The position numbers and the translations under genes are program-made. From Duganella rivi (GTDB taxonomy: Bacteria; Pseudomonadota; Gammaproteobacteria; Burkholderiales; Burkholderiaceae_D): a DNA stretch of 64,000 bases. The notes below the pieces were generated by a model, which ran no database searches, had not been told where the DNA came from, and was given only the letters and a program-made list of their open reading frames with translations. Every line of letters starts with the position of its first letter. Position 1 is the first letter of the stretch. Shown piece after piece: positions 53,060 to 62,294 of this stretch. The stretch lies in NCBI RefSeq assembly GCF_009857435.1, contig NZ_WWCK01000010.1, forward strand, positions 1 through 64,000, written 5' to 3'.

Positions 53060-54478
53060 ATGGCATCATCCGTCATTACCAGCCCAACTTACGATCCAAA
53101 GTCCTATTCGGAGGGCCTGGCCAACGAGTACGTGGCCGGCACCAAGGCCATCCTGGATGGCAAGCTGACCAAGAACACCGCGACCACCTCGGCTCTGAGC
53201 ACCCTGAGTGCAGCCCTGAGCGCCTTCCAGGGCACGCTGTCGTCGCTGGTCAACAGCACTACCTCGGTGCAAGCCACCAGCGCCACCTTCAGCAATACCG
53301 CCGTGGCCACCGCCACCGCTACTGCCAAGGCGGTGCCGGGCACCTACTCGTTCTACGTCCAGCAACTGGCCACCGCCGGCCAGGTGTCGTATAACGTCAA
53401 TGACAGCGTGGCCACCAACGCCGGCGCCATGAATGTGGTGCTGGCCGACGGCTCCACCTTCCAGGTCGACCTGGCCAATGCCGACAACAATATGGACGGC
53501 GTACTCAGCGCCAAGGAAGTGGCCGCGGCCATCAATTCGGCCGCCAACAACGGCTCGCGCGTGACCGCTTCCACCATGACGGTCAATGGCCAGACCAAGC
53601 TGCTGCTGACCTCGGCCAAGACCGGCGCCGACAACGCAGTCGCCTCGATCGATGTCTCCGGCCTCGGCGATGCCGGCCTGCAGGCTAGCTTGTCCAGCCA
53701 GAGCGTGGTGCGCGCCGCCAGCAATGCCATCGTGCGCGTTGGCGACGCCAACGGCGAAGCCGTCGAGCAAGCCTCGAATACCTTCAAGATCGTCGACGAC
53801 GTCAGCTTTACCGTCACCCAGGCCCAGGCCGTGGGCGCGGCGCCGGTCACCATGACCGTGGGCGCCGACACCAAGGGCACCGCCGCCAACGTGCAAAGCT
53901 TCGTCACCGCCTACAATACCCTGCTGGCGGCGTTCAACACCGTCACTGCGGCCGGCGACCACACGCCGACCTCAAGCACCGACACCAGCCCGACCAGCGC
54001 CGATGCCGGCCTGCACAACGATGCCGGCGTGCTCAACCTGCGCGAGCGCTTGAACTCGGCGCTGCGCGCTGCCACTGGCGGCGTGTCGCTGATTAACTTC
54101 GGCATCACCGCCGGCAAGGACGGCACCCTGAGCCTGAAAACGGAACTGCTCGAACGTACCGTGGCCAACAATCCGGGCGCGCTCGACAGCCTGTTCGGCC
54201 GTGCCGGTATCGGCGTCGACAGCGGCGTGCTGGGCGCGATGAACAAGCTGACCACCGCCTGGACCAGCTCGGCCGGCGGCTACATCTCCGCCCGCCGCGA
54301 CACTGCGGCCCGCGAGAAGGCCGACATTGACGACCGCCAGGCCTCCCTGCAAAACCAGTTCGACAACGCCTACAAGCGTTACCTGGCGCAATTTACCGCG
54401 CTGCAGCAGTTGCAATCGTCGATGACCTCGACTTCGAATATGTTCACGGCGCTGTTCTCGTCGGACAGCAGCAGCTAA
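53060..54478 (+). CDS. fliD: Flagellar filament cap protein FliD (LafB-like)
   Basis: FliD (472 residues) forms the cap under which flagellin polymerises. The N-terminal helical part covers about 1-75, the TYSFYVQQLATAGQVSYNV segment is typical, and the C-terminal domain ends with QQLQSSMTSTSNMFTALFSS. The ATG follows a good CAGGAG ribosome site. It begins the run fliD-S-T-K-L-fliA-motA-motB, which equals lafB-C-D-E-F-S-T-U of lateral flagella. Confidence 0.94.
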   Translation: MASSVITSPTYDPKSYSEGLANEYVAGTKAILDGKLTKNTATTSALSTLSAALSAFQGTLSSLVNSTTSVQATSATFSNTAVATATATAKAVPGTYSFYVQQLATAGQVSYNVNDSVATNAGAMNVVLADGSTFQVDLANADNNMDGVLSAKEVAAAINSAANNGSRVTASTMTVNGQTKLLLTSAKTGADNAVASIDVSGLGDAGLQASLSSQSVVRAASNAIVRVGDANGEAVEQASNTFKIVDDVSFTVTQAQAVGAAPVTMTVGADTKGTAANVQSFVTAYNTLLAAFNTVTAAGDHTPTSSTDTSPTSADAGLHNDAGVLNLRERLNSALRAATGGVSLINFGITAGKDGTLSLKTELLERTVANNPGALDSLFGRAGIGVDSGVLGAMNKLTTAWTSSAGGYISARRDTAAREKADIDDRQASLQNQFDNAYKRYLAQFTALQQLQSSMTSTSNMFTALFSSDSSS

Positions 54479-54518
54479 CGCGAACCACGACATTTTTTAG
54501 ACCCGTACGGTGAATACC

Positions 54519-54911
54519 ATGTTGAACCACGAAGCCTATAGCAGTTACCACTCCACCAATCTCGACGCCCAGGTCGCCCGGGCCTCGCCGATTGAGCTGG
54601 TGCTGGTGCTCACCGACGGCCTATTGGAAGAGCTGGCGCGCGCGCGCGGCCACATCGTCGGCAAGCGCTACGAACTCAAGGCCAAGAGCCTGAACAAGTG
54701 CACCGACATCATCAATGGCCTGTCGAGCTCGCTGGACTTCGACAACGGCGGCGAGGTGGTGGAAAACCTCGGCCGCCTGTATGAATATTGCGCCGGCCGC
54801 TTGTACACGGCCGGTGTCAGCCTCGATCCGGGCATCATCGACGAGGTCACCACCCTACTGACCACGATCAAAAAAGGATGGCTGGGCGTGCAGGCGAAAA
54901 CCAATGGATAG
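54519..54911 (+). CDS. fliS: Flagellin export chaperone FliS (LafC-like)
   Basis: FliS (130 residues from the ATG at 54519; a GTG at 54510 is also possible) binds the flagellin C-terminus until export. The signature segment EAYSSYHSTNLDAQVARASP, IELVLVLTDGLLEEL and a helical-bundle length are normal. Its end overlaps the next gene by 8 bp. Confidence 0.92.
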   Translation: MLNHEAYSSYHSTNLDAQVARASPIELVLVLTDGLLEELARARGHIVGKRYELKAKSLNKCTDIINGLSSSLDFDNGGEVVENLGRLYEYCAGRLYTAGVSLDPGIIDEVTTLLTTIKKGWLGVQAKTNG

Positions 54912-55221
54912 GCAACGCACTTTGCTGCAAATGGCGCAGAAAATGAGCGCCGCCATCGCTTCCGAAGACTGGAAAACGCTGGCGGCGATTAACACGTTAA
55001 TGGGAACCGTATTGCCGCAGATGGCAGCACAGGGCAAGTGGAGCAGCGGCGAATGGGCCGCCCTCTCCGCCCTGCGCCAGATGCACAACGAAGCAGTCAA
55101 GCGCTGCGACCGCGCCACCGGGGAACTGGGCAAACGGTTGCAAGAAATGCAGGCAAACAAAGAGGGCTGGCTGGCTTATGCCCTCGAAAGCGAATTAGCA
55201 GAAAGCGGAATCCAAGCATGA
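54904..55221 (+). CDS. Small flagellar chaperone, FliT/LafD-like
   Basis: This 105-residue, largely helical protein lies exactly where fliT (or lafD of lateral systems) is found, between fliS and fliK. Sequence support is weak because the family is poorly conserved: a helix with LQMAQKMSAAIASEDWKTL and a basic middle. A role as an export chaperone, possibly for the cap protein FliD, is inference. It overlaps both neighbours. Confidence 0.65.
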   Translation: MDRQRTLLQMAQKMSAAIASEDWKTLAAINTLMGTVLPQMAAQGKWSSGEWAALSALRQMHNEAVKRCDRATGELGKRLQEMQANKEGWLAYALESELAESGIQA

Positions 55222-56714
55222 CCACGACACTCTCCAGCGCAACGGCAGCGGCCAAAGCCGCCCAAGCCGAACTGACCGCCCCGGTGGCCGCCAATAACAC
55301 GGTGACCGGCAATGGCGGCAAGAGCACGGCTACGTCCGGCAAGTCGAATGCCGACAGCAAGAGTGACAGCAGCGCCAGCCAGGCCCAGTCCAAGCCGGCG
55401 CCAGCCCCCCAGAATCCGCAAGCCAGCGCCGGCCGTCCAGCCGCGCCGGCCGCCAACCAGCCGGACGCCCGCAATGCCGGCGCCGCCGATGCTGCGGCCC
55501 AAGCCGCCGCCCAGGCAGCCGCCGATGCCGCTCCGGTAGTAGCGCCTTTGTTCTCGCAGTTGCTGAACCTGGCCGATGTGGCTGCCAGCGACGACAGTGC
55601 GGACACCACCGTGAAAACCGATGGCGACGACAGCACCGGTTCCGGCAGCGCCGCCGCCGGCAGCGTGTTGCCGGCCATGGTGACCTCGCTGCTGAACGTG
55701 GCAACCCCGGCGCCAACCGCGCCGGTCGCCGACGCCGGTGGCGAAGCCGCCAACGTCGAAGCGATCAGCGCCACGGCCAACCTGAGCAGCAGCGCTACCC
55801 GCCTCAACCTGTCCGCCGCCAGCGTGGCGGTGACGCCTGCCGCGCAACCGGCCGACGATGCCGCCGCTACCGCTGCCGCGCAAGCCAGCGCCGTGCCGGC
55901 CGCCGCCGCGCAGTCGGTCTACACCCAGGCCAACACCAGCGTGCTGGCTGCTGCAGCCGCGCGCCAGCCTGAACGCGACGCACCTGTCGATGCCGGCAGC
56001 GACACCGCTGCAGCGCCAAGCACCGATGCCGACGCCGTGCCGCTGGCTTCGGCCGTGCTGAGCACGCCGGTCAAGGAGTCGTGGGTCAACGGCGTGCGCG
56101 TGGTTACCCGTCCTGCCGACACCGCCAGCACCGCGCCGGCCACGACTACCGCCAACACCGCCACCGTGGCAGCGGCCGCCAGCAGCGGCGACGAGCGCGG
56201 CTTCTCGCTCAACAGCACCACCGTGACCACCAGCGCCGCCAGTGCCGGCGCCACCGCCACGGCGCCTGCCGCCAGCGGCGGCAGCACCGTAACCCTGGCC
56301 GGCGCGCCGGAACAATGGCAGCAGCCATTGCGCGAAGCGCTGGGCGACCGCTTGCAACTGCAGCTGCAGCGCAATAACGAACACGCGGTGATCCGCCTCG
56401 AACCGCCGAATATGGGCAGCATCGAAATCTCGATCCGCCACAGCGCCGGCGCGCTGCAAGTGAACCTGTCGGCCAACAACAGCGAAGTGCTGCGCCAGCT
56501 GAACACCATCGGCGACAGCGTGCGCCAGGATTTGTCGAACCGCCAATTCAGCGACGTGGCCGTGACCGTGTCGTCGTCGCGCGCCCAGGCGCAAGCCGAC
56601 CAGGGCGGCCAGGGTGGTCGAGGCCAGCAGCGCAACCAGGACGACGGCCGCACGCCGGGCCGCGCCCTGAATGAAGACGACAGCACCGCCACCTTTGCCA
56701 TGACCGGGGAGTAA
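55218..56714 (+). CDS. fliK: Flagellar hook-length control protein FliK (LafE-like)
   Basis: FliK (498 residues) has a long low-complexity Ala/Ser/Thr/Pro-rich N-terminal part (1-355) that works as a molecular ruler. The conserved C-terminal domain (about 365-450) contains LREALGDRLQLQLQRNNEHA and IRLEPPNMGSIEISI. A Gln/Arg-rich tail follows. The ATG at 55218 overlaps the previous stop (ATGA); longer readings enter that gene. Confidence 0.92.
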   Translation: MTTTLSSATAAAKAAQAELTAPVAANNTVTGNGGKSTATSGKSNADSKSDSSASQAQSKPAPAPQNPQASAGRPAAPAANQPDARNAGAADAAAQAAAQAAADAAPVVAPLFSQLLNLADVAASDDSADTTVKTDGDDSTGSGSAAAGSVLPAMVTSLLNVATPAPTAPVADAGGEAANVEAISATANLSSSATRLNLSAASVAVTPAAQPADDAAATAAAQASAVPAAAAQSVYTQANTSVLAAAAARQPERDAPVDAGSDTAAAPSTDADAVPLASAVLSTPVKESWVNGVRVVTRPADTASTAPATTTANTATVAAAASSGDERGFSLNSTTVTTSAASAGATATAPAASGGSTVTLAGAPEQWQQPLREALGDRLQLQLQRNNEHAVIRLEPPNMGSIEISIRHSAGALQVNLSANNSEVLRQLNTIGDSVRQDLSNRQFSDVAVTVSSSRAQAQADQGGQGGRGQQRNQDDGRTPGRALNEDDSTATFAMTGE

Positions 56715-56722
56715 CTCGCACA

Positions 56723-57217
56723 ATGAATAAAAAAGTCATCATCGCTTTAGTTGCGGTTGCCGTGGTCGGCGCGGCGGTTGCCGGCGGCGCCGTCTGGTTC
56801 ATGTCCTCCAAGGGAGGCGACGAGCACGCCGCCGAAACCAAGGATGGCAAGGACGCCAAGAAGAAACCGGCCAAGAAGGAAGAAAAGAAATCGGAGCTGC
56901 CGCCCAAGTACCTGACGGTGGACAAGGTGGTGGTGATGCTCAAGCACGAACCCAACGATACGGTGACGCACTACCTGTCGGCCGACCTGGTGGTCGCTAC
57001 CGACGCCAAGCGCGAGAAGGAAACCAAGGAAAACCTGCCGATGCTGCGCAGCGTGGCGGTGAAGACCCTGTCCAACCTGCCGATGGCCAGCGCGCGCGTG
57101 ATGACCATCGACCAGTTTGCCGCAGAATTGAACAAGGCTTTCGACCATGAGTTTGAGGAAGAAGGCCGCGAGAAGCCGTTTGACGAAGTCATGATAGGCA
57201 AGCTCATTGTCGAGTAG
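56723..57217 (+). CDS. fliL: Flagellar stator-associated protein FliL (LafF-like)
   Basis: FliL (164 residues) has one membrane helix (about 5-28), then a Lys/Asp/Glu-rich linker (about 32-58), then the periplasmic domain (YLTVDKVVVMLKHEP, about 63-77) that supports stator units. It lies 8 bp behind fliK and ahead of the sigma factor gene. Confidence 0.92.
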   Translation: MNKKVIIALVAVAVVGAAVAGGAVWFMSSKGGDEHAAETKDGKDAKKKPAKKEEKKSELPPKYLTVDKVVVMLKHEPNDTVTHYLSADLVVATDAKREKETKENLPMLRSVAVKTLSNLPMASARVMTIDQFAAELNKAFDHEFEEEGREKPFDEVMIGKLIVE

Positions 57218-57228
57218 GCCGCAGCAGC

Positions 57229-57987
57229 ATGAACACAAGTGGAGCGGGCATGGGATATGTAGAGGAATTTGCAGACGCTTATGCTGAAAGCTACAGCGAA
57301 CACGGCGTATCGACGCACGTGCACAGCGTAGCCGACGAGCAAAAGCATCTGCTGGCATATGCGCCGCTGGTCAAGCGCATTGTGCGCCAGCTCAATTCGC
57401 AAATCGCCGGCGCCATCGACCGCGACGATATGGAACAGATCGGCCTGATGGGGCTGCTCGAAGCGCTGCGCCGCTACGGCGAGCCGGATGGCGCCTTCGG
57501 CAGCTACGCCAGCTTGCGCATCCGCGGCGCGATCCTGGACGAATTGCGCCGCCAGGACTGGCGGCCGCGGGCGGTGCGCCAGCAAAGCCACAAGCTGCGC
57601 GACGGCGTGCGCGCCCTGACCCGGAAACTGGGCCGCGAACCGAGCGAGCACGAGATCATGGAAGCGCTGGAACTGACACCCGAGGGCTACCAGGCTTACC
57701 TGATGGATGAAAACGCCGAGCTGATCGCCAGCTTCGACGAAATCCTGCAGGAAAGCGTGAGCAACGACAGCGCACCGAGCCCGGAAGACCAGCTGGTGGT
57801 GCGGCGCAGCCTGGAGCAAGCCTTGCGCGGCCTGGACGAGCGCGAACAGCGCGTGGTGCAGATGTACTACGAGTTCGAGCTGAGCTACAAGGAAATCGCC
57901 GCCGTGCTGGACTTGACTGACGCCCGCGTCTGTCAGCTGAACAAGGCGGCGCTGAACAAAATGAAGGCAGTACTGCAAAACGCCTGA
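57229..57987 (+). CDS. fliA: Flagellar sigma factor sigma-28 (FliA, LafS-like)
   Basis: This sigma-70-family factor (252 residues) has region 2 (LAYAPLVKRIVRQLNSQIAG, then DDMEQIGLMGLLEALRRY) and region 4 (LDEREQRVVQMYYEFELSYKE, then DARVCQLNKAALNKMK), the FliA type. It drives late flagellar promoters and is held by FlgM, whose gene follows motB. A start at 57250 has a better ribosome site (GGAG 5 bases upstream) than the ATG at 57229. A sigma-28 gene inside the filament/stator operon is the lateral-system (lafS) arrangement. Confidence 0.94.
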   Translation: MNTSGAGMGYVEEFADAYAESYSEHGVSTHVHSVADEQKHLLAYAPLVKRIVRQLNSQIAGAIDRDDMEQIGLMGLLEALRRYGEPDGAFGSYASLRIRGAILDELRRQDWRPRAVRQQSHKLRDGVRALTRKLGREPSEHEIMEALELTPEGYQAYLMDENAELIASFDEILQESVSNDSAPSPEDQLVVRRSLEQALRGLDEREQRVVQMYYEFELSYKEIAAVLDLTDARVCQLNKAALNKMKAVLQNA

Positions 57988-58046
57988 GCTGGGCGTGGCG
58001 CTTTGTGGCTAGGGATTAGAAAAATGACGCGGAAAGGCGAATCATC

Positions 58047-58967
58047 ATGCAGCAAATAGTCGGTCTCCTCATAGTTTTAGGCAGCGTCTTCGGCGGCTTC
58101 TTCATGATGGGCGGCGCATTCCATCAGATTTGGCAGCCGATCGAGCTGATCGTGATCGCCGGCGCCGGCATGGGCGCGCTCGTCATTGGTAATCCTAGCC
58201 ACGTGCTCAAGGAGATGATGACGCAGATTAAAAAGATCATCACCAAGAAAAAATACGACTCGGAATTCCAGCGCCAGTTGCTGCTGCTGATGTACGAGCT
58301 GCTGCAACTGGCGGCCGGCGGCCTGAAAGCGCTGGACGCCCACGTCGAAGCGCCGAAAGACAGCCCGCTGTTCCAGCGCTATCCGCGCGTGCTGGAAGAG
58401 CCGAAACTGCTGGCCTTCATCGTCGACAACTTCCGCCTGATGGCGATGGGCAAGATCAACGCGCACGAGCTCGAAGGCGTGCTGGAGCAGGAACTGGAAG
58501 CCATCCACACCGAGCTGGAACAGCCGGCCAAGTCGCTGGGCAAGATCGGCGAGGCGATGCCGGGCTTCGGTATTCTGGCGGCGGTGCTCGGCATCGTGAT
58601 TACCATGAACACCGTGAACGAAGGCGCGACCTCGGGCGAGATCGCCGAGCACGTCGGCGCGGCGATGGTCGGTACCTTTATCGGTATTTTCTTCTGCTAC
58701 GGCCTGATCGACCCGCTGTGCAATATGATGAAACAGCTGATCAACGCCGAAGCCTCGAACAAGGAAACCGTGAAAGTGGTGCTGGTCACCCATGTGGCCG
58801 GCAAACCGCCGCTGCTGGCAATTGACGCCGGCCGCCGCCTGGTGGCGCTCAACATCAAGCCGAGCTTTGCCCAGCTGGAGCGCTGGATCAACGATCTGGA
58901 AGGCCGCGACAGCGCGCCTGCCGATGATAGTTCGCGTCGTGGAGGCCGTGGTGCTAAAGCCGCATGA
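58047..58967 (+). CDS. motA: Flagellar stator protein MotA (LafT-like)
   Basis: MotA (306 residues) has four membrane helices and a large cytoplasmic loop. The start IVGLLIVLGSVFGGFFMMGG and the segment IAGAGMGALVIGN are typical of the proton-driven MotA/LafT branch. PGFGILAAVLGIVITM carries the third helix. It is followed by motB with an overlap of at least 17 bp. Confidence 0.94.
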   Translation: MQQIVGLLIVLGSVFGGFFMMGGAFHQIWQPIELIVIAGAGMGALVIGNPSHVLKEMMTQIKKIITKKKYDSEFQRQLLLLMYELLQLAAGGLKALDAHVEAPKDSPLFQRYPRVLEEPKLLAFIVDNFRLMAMGKINAHELEGVLEQELEAIHTELEQPAKSLGKIGEAMPGFGILAAVLGIVITMNTVNEGATSGEIAEHVGAAMVGTFIGIFFCYGLIDPLCNMMKQLINAEASNKETVKVVLVTHVAGKPPLLAIDAGRRLVALNIKPSFAQLERWINDLEGRDSAPADDSSRRGGRGAKAA

Positions 58968-59955
58968 CAAGGCGCATGACCAGACCATCGTCAAGCGCGG
59001 TGGCGGCAAGCACAAGCACGACGACCACGGCGGCGCCTGGAAGGTAGCGTTCGCCGACTTTTGTCTGGCGCTGATGTGCTTGTTCCTGGTGCTGTGGCTG
59101 ATGGCGGCGCGGAATACCGAGTCGCTGGAACAAATCCTGACCGAGGCCGACGGCGCCAAGACCGACCAGGGCAAAGGCGTGATGCCGGAGCAGGTCGGCG
59201 GCCCGCGCGGCAGCCTGATCGACCGCTTCCCGATGCCGCACTTCGGCAGCTCGGAAGCCGAGGGCAAGCAAAAGGCCGCGGCCGACACCACCGACACGCC
59301 GGCCGAGCCATCGTCCAAGGTCAAGTACGACACCCCGGACGATCTGACCCAGCTGGCCAAGGTGCTGACCAAGATGAGCGCCGAGGCCGGCCTGTCGAGC
59401 AATCTCGAGTCCGTGGTGACGCCCTACGGCCTGCGCGTGATGCTGCACGATACCGACCGCCAGGGCATGTTCGTGCGCGGCAGCGCGGTGCCGACCGACA
59501 AGTTCCGCGCCCTGCTGCGCAAGATGGGCCCGCTGTTCCAGAAAATGGAAAACCAGATGCTGATCGTCGGCCACACCGACTCGCTGCAATACGCCGATAC
59601 CAGCTACGCGGCGTTTTCCAACTGGACGCTGTCGGCCAACCGCGCCATGTCGGCCCGCTCGCAGCTGCTGGCCGGCGGCATGAACCGCGAATCGGTGCTG
59701 CAAGTGGTGGGCATGGCCGACCGCGCGCCGCTCGATACCAAGCGTGTCGACGCCGGCATCAACCGCCGCATAGAATTACTGATCCTGACCACCGCGCAAG
59801 CCAAGACCATTGCTACCATGTTTGGCATGCCGGACAGCAGTGACCCGCTGATCCACGACGTCAATACCGCCCTGCCCGACGCCACGCTGCTGCAACAGCT
59901 GCGCAGCAAGCTCGGCGGCGATAGCCCGCTGCGTGATCCGCGCCGTAACAAATAA
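58951..59955 (+). CDS. motB: Flagellar stator protein MotB (LafU-like)
   Basis: MotB (334 residues) has one membrane helix (about 30-52) with the proton-carrying Asp at residue 36 in WKVAFADFCLALMCLFLVLW, and a C-terminal OmpA-type peptidoglycan-binding domain (about 200-290, LIVGHTDSLQY, then NRRIELL). I prefer the GTG at 58951 because GGAGG lies 5 bases ahead; an ATG at 58924 would add nine residues. It overlaps the end of motA. Confidence 0.93.
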   Translation: MLKPHDKAHDQTIVKRGGGKHKHDDHGGAWKVAFADFCLALMCLFLVLWLMAARNTESLEQILTEADGAKTDQGKGVMPEQVGGPRGSLIDRFPMPHFGSSEAEGKQKAAADTTDTPAEPSSKVKYDTPDDLTQLAKVLTKMSAEAGLSSNLESVVTPYGLRVMLHDTDRQGMFVRGSAVPTDKFRALLRKMGPLFQKMENQMLIVGHTDSLQYADTSYAAFSNWTLSANRAMSARSQLLAGGMNRESVLQVVGMADRAPLDTKRVDAGINRRIELLILTTAQAKTIATMFGMPDSSDPLIHDVNTALPDATLLQQLRSKLGGDSPLRDPRRNK

Positions 59956-59963
59956 GAGTTCGT

Positions 59964-60266
59964 ATGGAAACCAAGCCAACACGAGGCACACGTATGAGAA
60001 TCACGACTTCGACCCCGGACGGGATGGCCGTCCAGCGCGTGGCCGATAGCGCCCCGGTGGACGGCGCCGAGGCGGTGCACGCCCCTGCCCCGGCGCCGCT
60101 GCAATCGGCGGTGTTGCAACCGGCGCTGCAAGCGATGCGCGAGCTGCCGGAAATTGACCAGGAAAAAGTCGACCTGCTGCGCAACGCGCTGGCCAAGGGC
60201 GAGCTGCCGTTTGATCCGGGCAAGCTAGCCGGCCTGATCCAGCGCTTCCACGGGAGCGAGCAGTGA
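59964..60266 (+). CDS. flgM: Anti-sigma-28 factor FlgM
   Basis: FlgM (100 residues) binds sigma-28 until the hook is finished, then is exported. The C-terminal half (about 63-97) contains LPEIDQEKVDLLRNALAKGE and DPGKLAGLIQRF, the sigma-binding helices. The N-terminal half is disordered and Ala/Pro-rich. The ATG at 59994 has a good GAGG site and gives a typical FlgM start (MRITTSTPDG), so the shorter form is likely. It precedes flgN with a 4-bp overlap. Confidence 0.88.
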   Translation: METKPTRGTRMRITTSTPDGMAVQRVADSAPVDGAEAVHAPAPAPLQSAVLQPALQAMRELPEIDQEKVDLLRNALAKGELPFDPGKLAGLIQRFHGSEQ

Positions 60267-60700
60267 TTGTTAGCAACAACCTCCCGCGCCAGGACGCCAT
60301 GCGTCTGCTGCTGGCCGGGATTGCAGAAGATTTGCAAGCCTATCCTCAATTGCAAGCGCTGCTCGAGCAGCAATTCCAAGCCGCCCTGCGCCACAAAGCC
60401 GCCGAACTGGGGCCGGTGGCGGAGGCGATTTCCACCCTGGTCGACACCATGCAAGAGCGCCGCGCGCTGCGCGTGGCGCTGGTACAACGCTTGGTAGGCC
60501 CGCAAGGCACCATGCTGCAGGCTTTTGCCTTGCTGAAAAATGCGGCACGGGAGAGAATGGAAGCGGACTGGAACACGCTGGAACAGGCCGTCATTACGTG
60601 CAAAGCCGTGAGCAAGCGTAATGCCGACCTGCTGGTAGAGCAATACAGCATCATGCAGCGCGTGCTGCATGGCGAGGAGCAAATTTATGCGCCAGCTTAG
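60263..60700 (+). CDS. flgN: Hook-filament junction chaperone FlgN
   Basis: FlgN (145 residues) is a helical chaperone for the hook-associated proteins FlgK and FlgL. The middle segment LVDTMQERRALRVALVQRLVG and overall length fit the family; identity is low, as usual. The start is GTG with GGAG upstream, overlapping the flgM stop. Placement right after flgM is the standard arrangement. Confidence 0.85.
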   Translation: MIVSNNLPRQDAMRLLLAGIAEDLQAYPQLQALLEQQFQAALRHKAAELGPVAEAISTLVDTMQERRALRVALVQRLVGPQGTMLQAFALLKNAARERMEADWNTLEQAVITCKAVSKRNADLLVEQYSIMQRVLHGEEQIYAPA

Positions 60701-61457
60701 CGCGACGCAGGCAACTGCGCCGACGGCCGCAACCGTATCGAATATCACCGCCAGCCGCCCTACCGCGGCTACTGGCGGCATGGCCGCGACCGGGGCCTTC
60801 AGCAACGCGTTTCAACAGGTGCAGGCCGACGTCGCCGCCTACATCGCCAAGGGCGACGGCGGCTTTGCCAGCAACGCCCAGCCGACCTCACAAGCGATGA
60901 GCCTGCAAGCGATGGCCTTGCGCAACCGCAGCGTCAATCACGAGGAAGAAGAACACGGCGTCGACAGCGAGATGCAGCAGCAATTCCTCGCCTCGATCAA
61001 GCCATGGGCCGAGGAAACCGCCGGCAAGCTCGGCGTGTCGCCGGAACTGGTGGCCGCCCACGCCGCGCTGGAATCGGGCTGGGGCAAGCAGCCGATGAAA
61101 AACGGCGCCGCCAGCGCCAACAACCTGTTCGGCGTCAAGGCCGGCAGCAACTGGCAAGGCGAAGTGGCCGTCGCCAGCACTACCGAGTACGAGCACGGCG
61201 CCATGCTGCGCAAGACCGAGCGCTTCCGCAGCTACCCGGACACCGCCAGCGCCTTCCGCGACTACGCCAGCCTGCTGACCAGCAATCCGCGCTACGCGGC
61301 GGCGCTCAACAGCGGCAGCGATGCCAAGGCCTTTGCCGGTGCGCTGGCCAAGGCCGGCTACGCCACCGATCCCAACTATGCAGACAAGCTGGGCAAGATC
61401 GCCGCGCAATTGCAGCGCGGCGGCGGCCTGGCCGGCCTTACTCCGACGGGGGACTAG
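60687..61457 (+). CDS. FlgJ-type glucosaminidase without rod-binding domain
   Basis: The 256-residue protein has a C-terminal peptidoglycan hydrolase domain (about 110-245) like that of FlgJ: GVSPELVAAHAALESGWGKQ carries the catalytic Glu, and NNLFGVKAG follows. The first 100 residues are low complexity and do not resemble the N-terminal rod-cap domain of FlgJ. It probably cuts a hole in the cell wall for the rod. The ATG at 60687 has GAGGAG 7 bases ahead. It converges on flgA with a 20-bp overlap. Confidence 0.82.
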   Translation: MRQLSATQATAPTAATVSNITASRPTAATGGMAATGAFSNAFQQVQADVAAYIAKGDGGFASNAQPTSQAMSLQAMALRNRSVNHEEEEHGVDSEMQQQFLASIKPWAEETAGKLGVSPELVAAHAALESGWGKQPMKNGAASANNLFGVKAGSNWQGEVAVASTTEYEHGAMLRKTERFRSYPDTASAFRDYASLLTSNPRYAAALNSGSDAKAFAGALAKAGYATDPNYADKLGKIAAQLQRGGGLAGLTPTGD

Positions 61458-62187
61458 CAGTGATCGGCGCAGAGACAGGTTCCACCGTGGCCGCGCCAGT
61501 CACCCGGGCGCGGATCACCGTGCCATTTGCATTGCGCACCCGCACCGTGTCGCCGCGCGCGCCGGCATCGAGCGCCTCGCCTGCCATGCTGACCTCGATT
61601 TGCTCCTGGCGCGCAACGATGCGCACCAGCTCGCCGCGCTTGACCAGGGTCGGCGAACTGAGCAAGGTTTTCCGTAAAATTTCGCCGGCCCGCAGCGCGC
61701 GCTTGCCGCTCATGCCGACGGCGTCTTGCGGATCGCTGATGCTGTCGCTGATGGCCGAGATGTCGTGGCGCTCCAGCAACACATCTTCATCTGCCAGTAC
61801 TTTCCCTGCTGCCAAGTCGCTTGCCATCACAGCAATGCGCGCCGACACTTGCGCGCGCACGATGAACTCATATCGCCAGCCCGCCGCACCGCTGCAGACG
61901 GCAATGAAACGCATGCGGCTCGGCAAGCGCGTATCGGCTGCGGTGACCGTCACTGCTTGGCCGCATGCGGCCAGCGGCCTGCTGCCGGGCACCACCGTTA
62001 CCCCCAATTGCGGCTCGCTCAAACCGGCGGCCTCGGCCCAACGCTCGATGTGCCTGCGTGCCGCTGCTTCGACGATTCCCGGCACCTGTTCCGCTGCCAC
62101 TTGCGCTGGCGCAGAAAATACCGAAGAAAATGGAATGCAAAACAGCAACATTCCAGCCGAAACAGTTACAATACATTTGTTGTACAT
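61438..62187 (-). CDS. flgA: P-ring assembly chaperone FlgA
   Basis: FlgA (249 residues) has a signal peptide (about 1-26), and its SAF domain covers about 125-190 (MASDLAAGKVLADEDVLLE, then LRAGEILRKTLL). It helps the P-ring protein FlgI assemble in the periplasm. I chose the ATG at 62187, with a GAGG site 9 bases upstream; a TTG at 62193 lies too close to that site. It is divergent from flgB and is the only flg gene here on the minus strand. Confidence 0.92.
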   Translation of the reverse strand: MYNKCIVTVSAGMLLFCIPFSSVFSAPAQVAAEQVPGIVEAAARRHIERWAEAAGLSEPQLGVTVVPGSRPLAACGQAVTVTAADTRLPSRMRFIAVCSGAAGWRYEFIVRAQVSARIAVMASDLAAGKVLADEDVLLERHDISAISDSISDPQDAVGMSGKRALRAGEILRKTLLSSPTLVKRGELVRIVARQEQIEVSMAGEALDAGARGDTVRVRNANGTVIRARVTGAATVEPVSAPITASPPSE

Positions 62188-62294
62188 GAGCAATAGCCTC
62201 TACTATGATGCGATAGGTCATTCTACAGGGCGGCTAGTAGTTGCCGCCACTCATGTCGACGCGTTTTACTGCAACGTCACCACAGGGGAACAGT

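Noticed and set aside
62228-62248. Small inverted repeat ggcggc...gccgcc between flgA and flgB
   Set aside because: Only 6 bp of stem in GC-rich DNA; expected by chance and not followed by a T-run.
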